From Prevotellaceae bacterium (lineage in GTDB: Bacteria > Bacteroidota > Bacteroidia > Bacteroidales > UBA932): a stretch of DNA of 5,535 bases. The stretch spans positions 1 to 5,535 of the forward strand of contig JAITAP010000230.1 in the NCBI GenBank assembly GCA_031284065.1. Direction: 5' to 3'. Below are positions 4,825 through 5,535 of this stretch, one piece after another. Made by a program: the position numbers and the translations under genes. The stretch's first letter is position 1, and each line of letters starts with the position of its first letter. Under the pieces are notes generated by a model, which was given only the letters and a program-made list of their open reading frames with translations, did no database searches and was not told the DNA's origin.

Positions 4825-5535
4825 GAACAGAAAAAGGGAAGTCCCGCGGGGACGGCGCTTCATTAACCGTACGCTTCAGCGCGTGGGGAGCGATTTTGCG
4901 GCTTGCCGCCGTGTTTTTTTTGTGCCGACGATTTGCGCGGCGGTCAGCTTGATGTTGTCGTGCGTCGGCGGAGTGTCGTTTACTCACGGCTCATACAAAC
5001 TCAGCTATTATATAGACATGGATAAAAGGATAGAATTCACCGCGCGCAAAAACGGCGACAGCGTCGATATCCGGTCCGACGCGGCGCGTCAGGACGGCAC
5101 GCCTTACGCTCCCATAGGCTACCAGGTACACAGCAATGTAAACGGTTCGGGCCGACCTAATTTCTTACCGATTAAAACCTTTTTGGATAGCGGGTACAAC
5201 GTCGGCGCGCCAAAGTATCAGGTGCTAAGCGACGGAATGACCAGTCCGTACGCCTCCCTCAAGCCGCACTTTATCATCACTCCGGATACGGGGTTTTCAT
5301 TCCGCGACGGAAACGAGGAGATCCATTTTTTATGGGATTCCAGGGATGGACGTATGTATTACGTCACTAATCATATGATAACCGGGCGAATATTTAACGT
5401 GGCGTTGGATTATACGGACGATATATCCGAGCCGCCTGATTTTTCATCAGGTCATAACGAGGATACGCTGAATGTGCTTACGGGTATCTCCACGGAAACC
5501 TTCCGCGCTTTACCCTTTGCCAATAATTTTAATAC
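4823..5535 (+). CDS. Unrecognised predicted lipoprotein, 3' end cut by the window
   Basis: An uninterrupted frame runs from ATG 4823 to the last base (237 codons plus two bases, no stop), so the gene continues outside. I do not recognise the family. The product has a basic n-region, a hydrophobic stretch VFFVPTICAAVSLMLS (31-46) preceded by RR, and C47 as probable lipidated cysteine (MLS|C), then GGVSFTHGSYKLSYYID. The rest is polar and aromatic, suggesting a beta-rich exported domain. With ATG 4823 the leader is an unusually long 46 residues; a GTG at 4883 would give a tidy 26-residue lipoprotein leader and may be the true start. The first 20 codons would then be part of the repeat-linked spacer. 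It follows gldE after 34 bases but is not GldD-like. The second half is visibly less GC-rich and uses ATA, TTA and CGA more than the preceding genes, hinting at acquired or fast-evolving DNA. It could be a cell-envelope or surface protein; function is unknown. Confidence 0.68.
   Translation, partial: MNRKREVPRGRRFINRTLQRVGSDFAACRRVFFVPTICAAVSLMLSCVGGVSFTHGSYKLSYYIDMDKRIEFTARKNGDSVDIRSDAARQDGTPYAPIGYQVHSNVNGSGRPNFLPIKTFLDSGYNVGAPKYQVLSDGMTSPYASLKPHFIITPDTGFSFRDGNEEIHFLWDSRDGRMYYVTNHMITGRIFNVALDYTDDISEPPDFSSGHNEDTLNVLTGISTETFRALPFANNFN

Noticed and set aside
4841..4853. Short palindrome GTCCC-GCG-GGGAC as a gldE terminator
   Set aside because: The stem is only 5 bp with no T-run after it, and it lies at the 5' end of the next open frame.
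4898..4921. GCGG-CTTG-CCGC plus eight Ts as an intrinsic terminator of gldE
   Set aside because: The stem is only four to five pairs, three bases separate it from the T-run, and the T-run encodes the Phe residues of the downstream lipoprotein's hydrophobic leader.
4675..4987. Minus-strand frames carrying repeated IIHYSLF
   Set aside because: The peptide is only the translation of the 7-bp tandem array; flanking residues are antisense to gldE and to the downstream lipoprotein.
5435..5451. Hairpin CCTGAT-TTTTC-ATCAGG
   Set aside because: It is a 6-bp stem inside the open frame of the partial lipoprotein with no regulatory context; it may be chance.

Overview
The window looks like a chromosomal segment of a Bacteroidota (Bacteroidetes) bacterium with a fairly GC-rich genome. 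The grounds are a GldE-type protein, a TonB-dependent receptor paired with a DUF4625-like surface lipoprotein, promoter-like TAnnTTTG (-7) elements typical of the phylum, A-rich rather than GGAGG-type translation starts, and a heptanucleotide AT-rich tandem repeat of a kind I recall from these genomes. Family, genus and species cannot be fixed from this sequence.

Positions 1-3147 form a compact, probably zinc-responsive uptake operon. An AT-rich control region (1-93) carries a palindromic TTGCAA-N5-TTGCAA operator candidate that overlaps the -33 part of a phylum-type promoter. It is followed by a Fur-superfamily metalloregulator (94-483), then after one base a 709-residue TonB-dependent outer-membrane receptor most like the ZnuD zinc receptors (485-2614), then a His- and Asp/Glu-rich lipoprotein of DUF4625 type (2641-3147). 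The inferred logic is that the regulator senses metal (probably Zn) and represses its own operon through the operator. When metal is scarce, the receptor and its accessory lipoprotein, probably surface-exposed, are made to capture and import metal.

Positions 3148-3480 are a 333-base non-coding gap. It holds a strong 13-bp hairpin (likely the operon's terminator or a processing/repeat element), a weaker inverted repeat just after the lipoprotein stop, and a Bacteroidota-type promoter (about 3355-3388) for the next gene. Positions 3481-4788 encode GldE, a CNNM/CBS/CorC-type membrane protein tied to gliding motility and type IX secretion; the start is most likely a TTG.

Six copies of a 7-bp repeat (GAATAAT) begin inside the gldE stop region and run to 4824, abutting the ATG of the last gene. 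From 4823 to the window end an open frame encodes the N-terminal 237 residues of an unrecognised predicted lipoprotein, cut by the window edge. Its composition drifts to lower GC than the genes before it. I saw no tRNA, rRNA, CRISPR array, insertion sequence or phage gene. The most distinctive system here is the self-regulated metal-uptake operon; its parts belong to known families, and I cannot claim a wholly new system.
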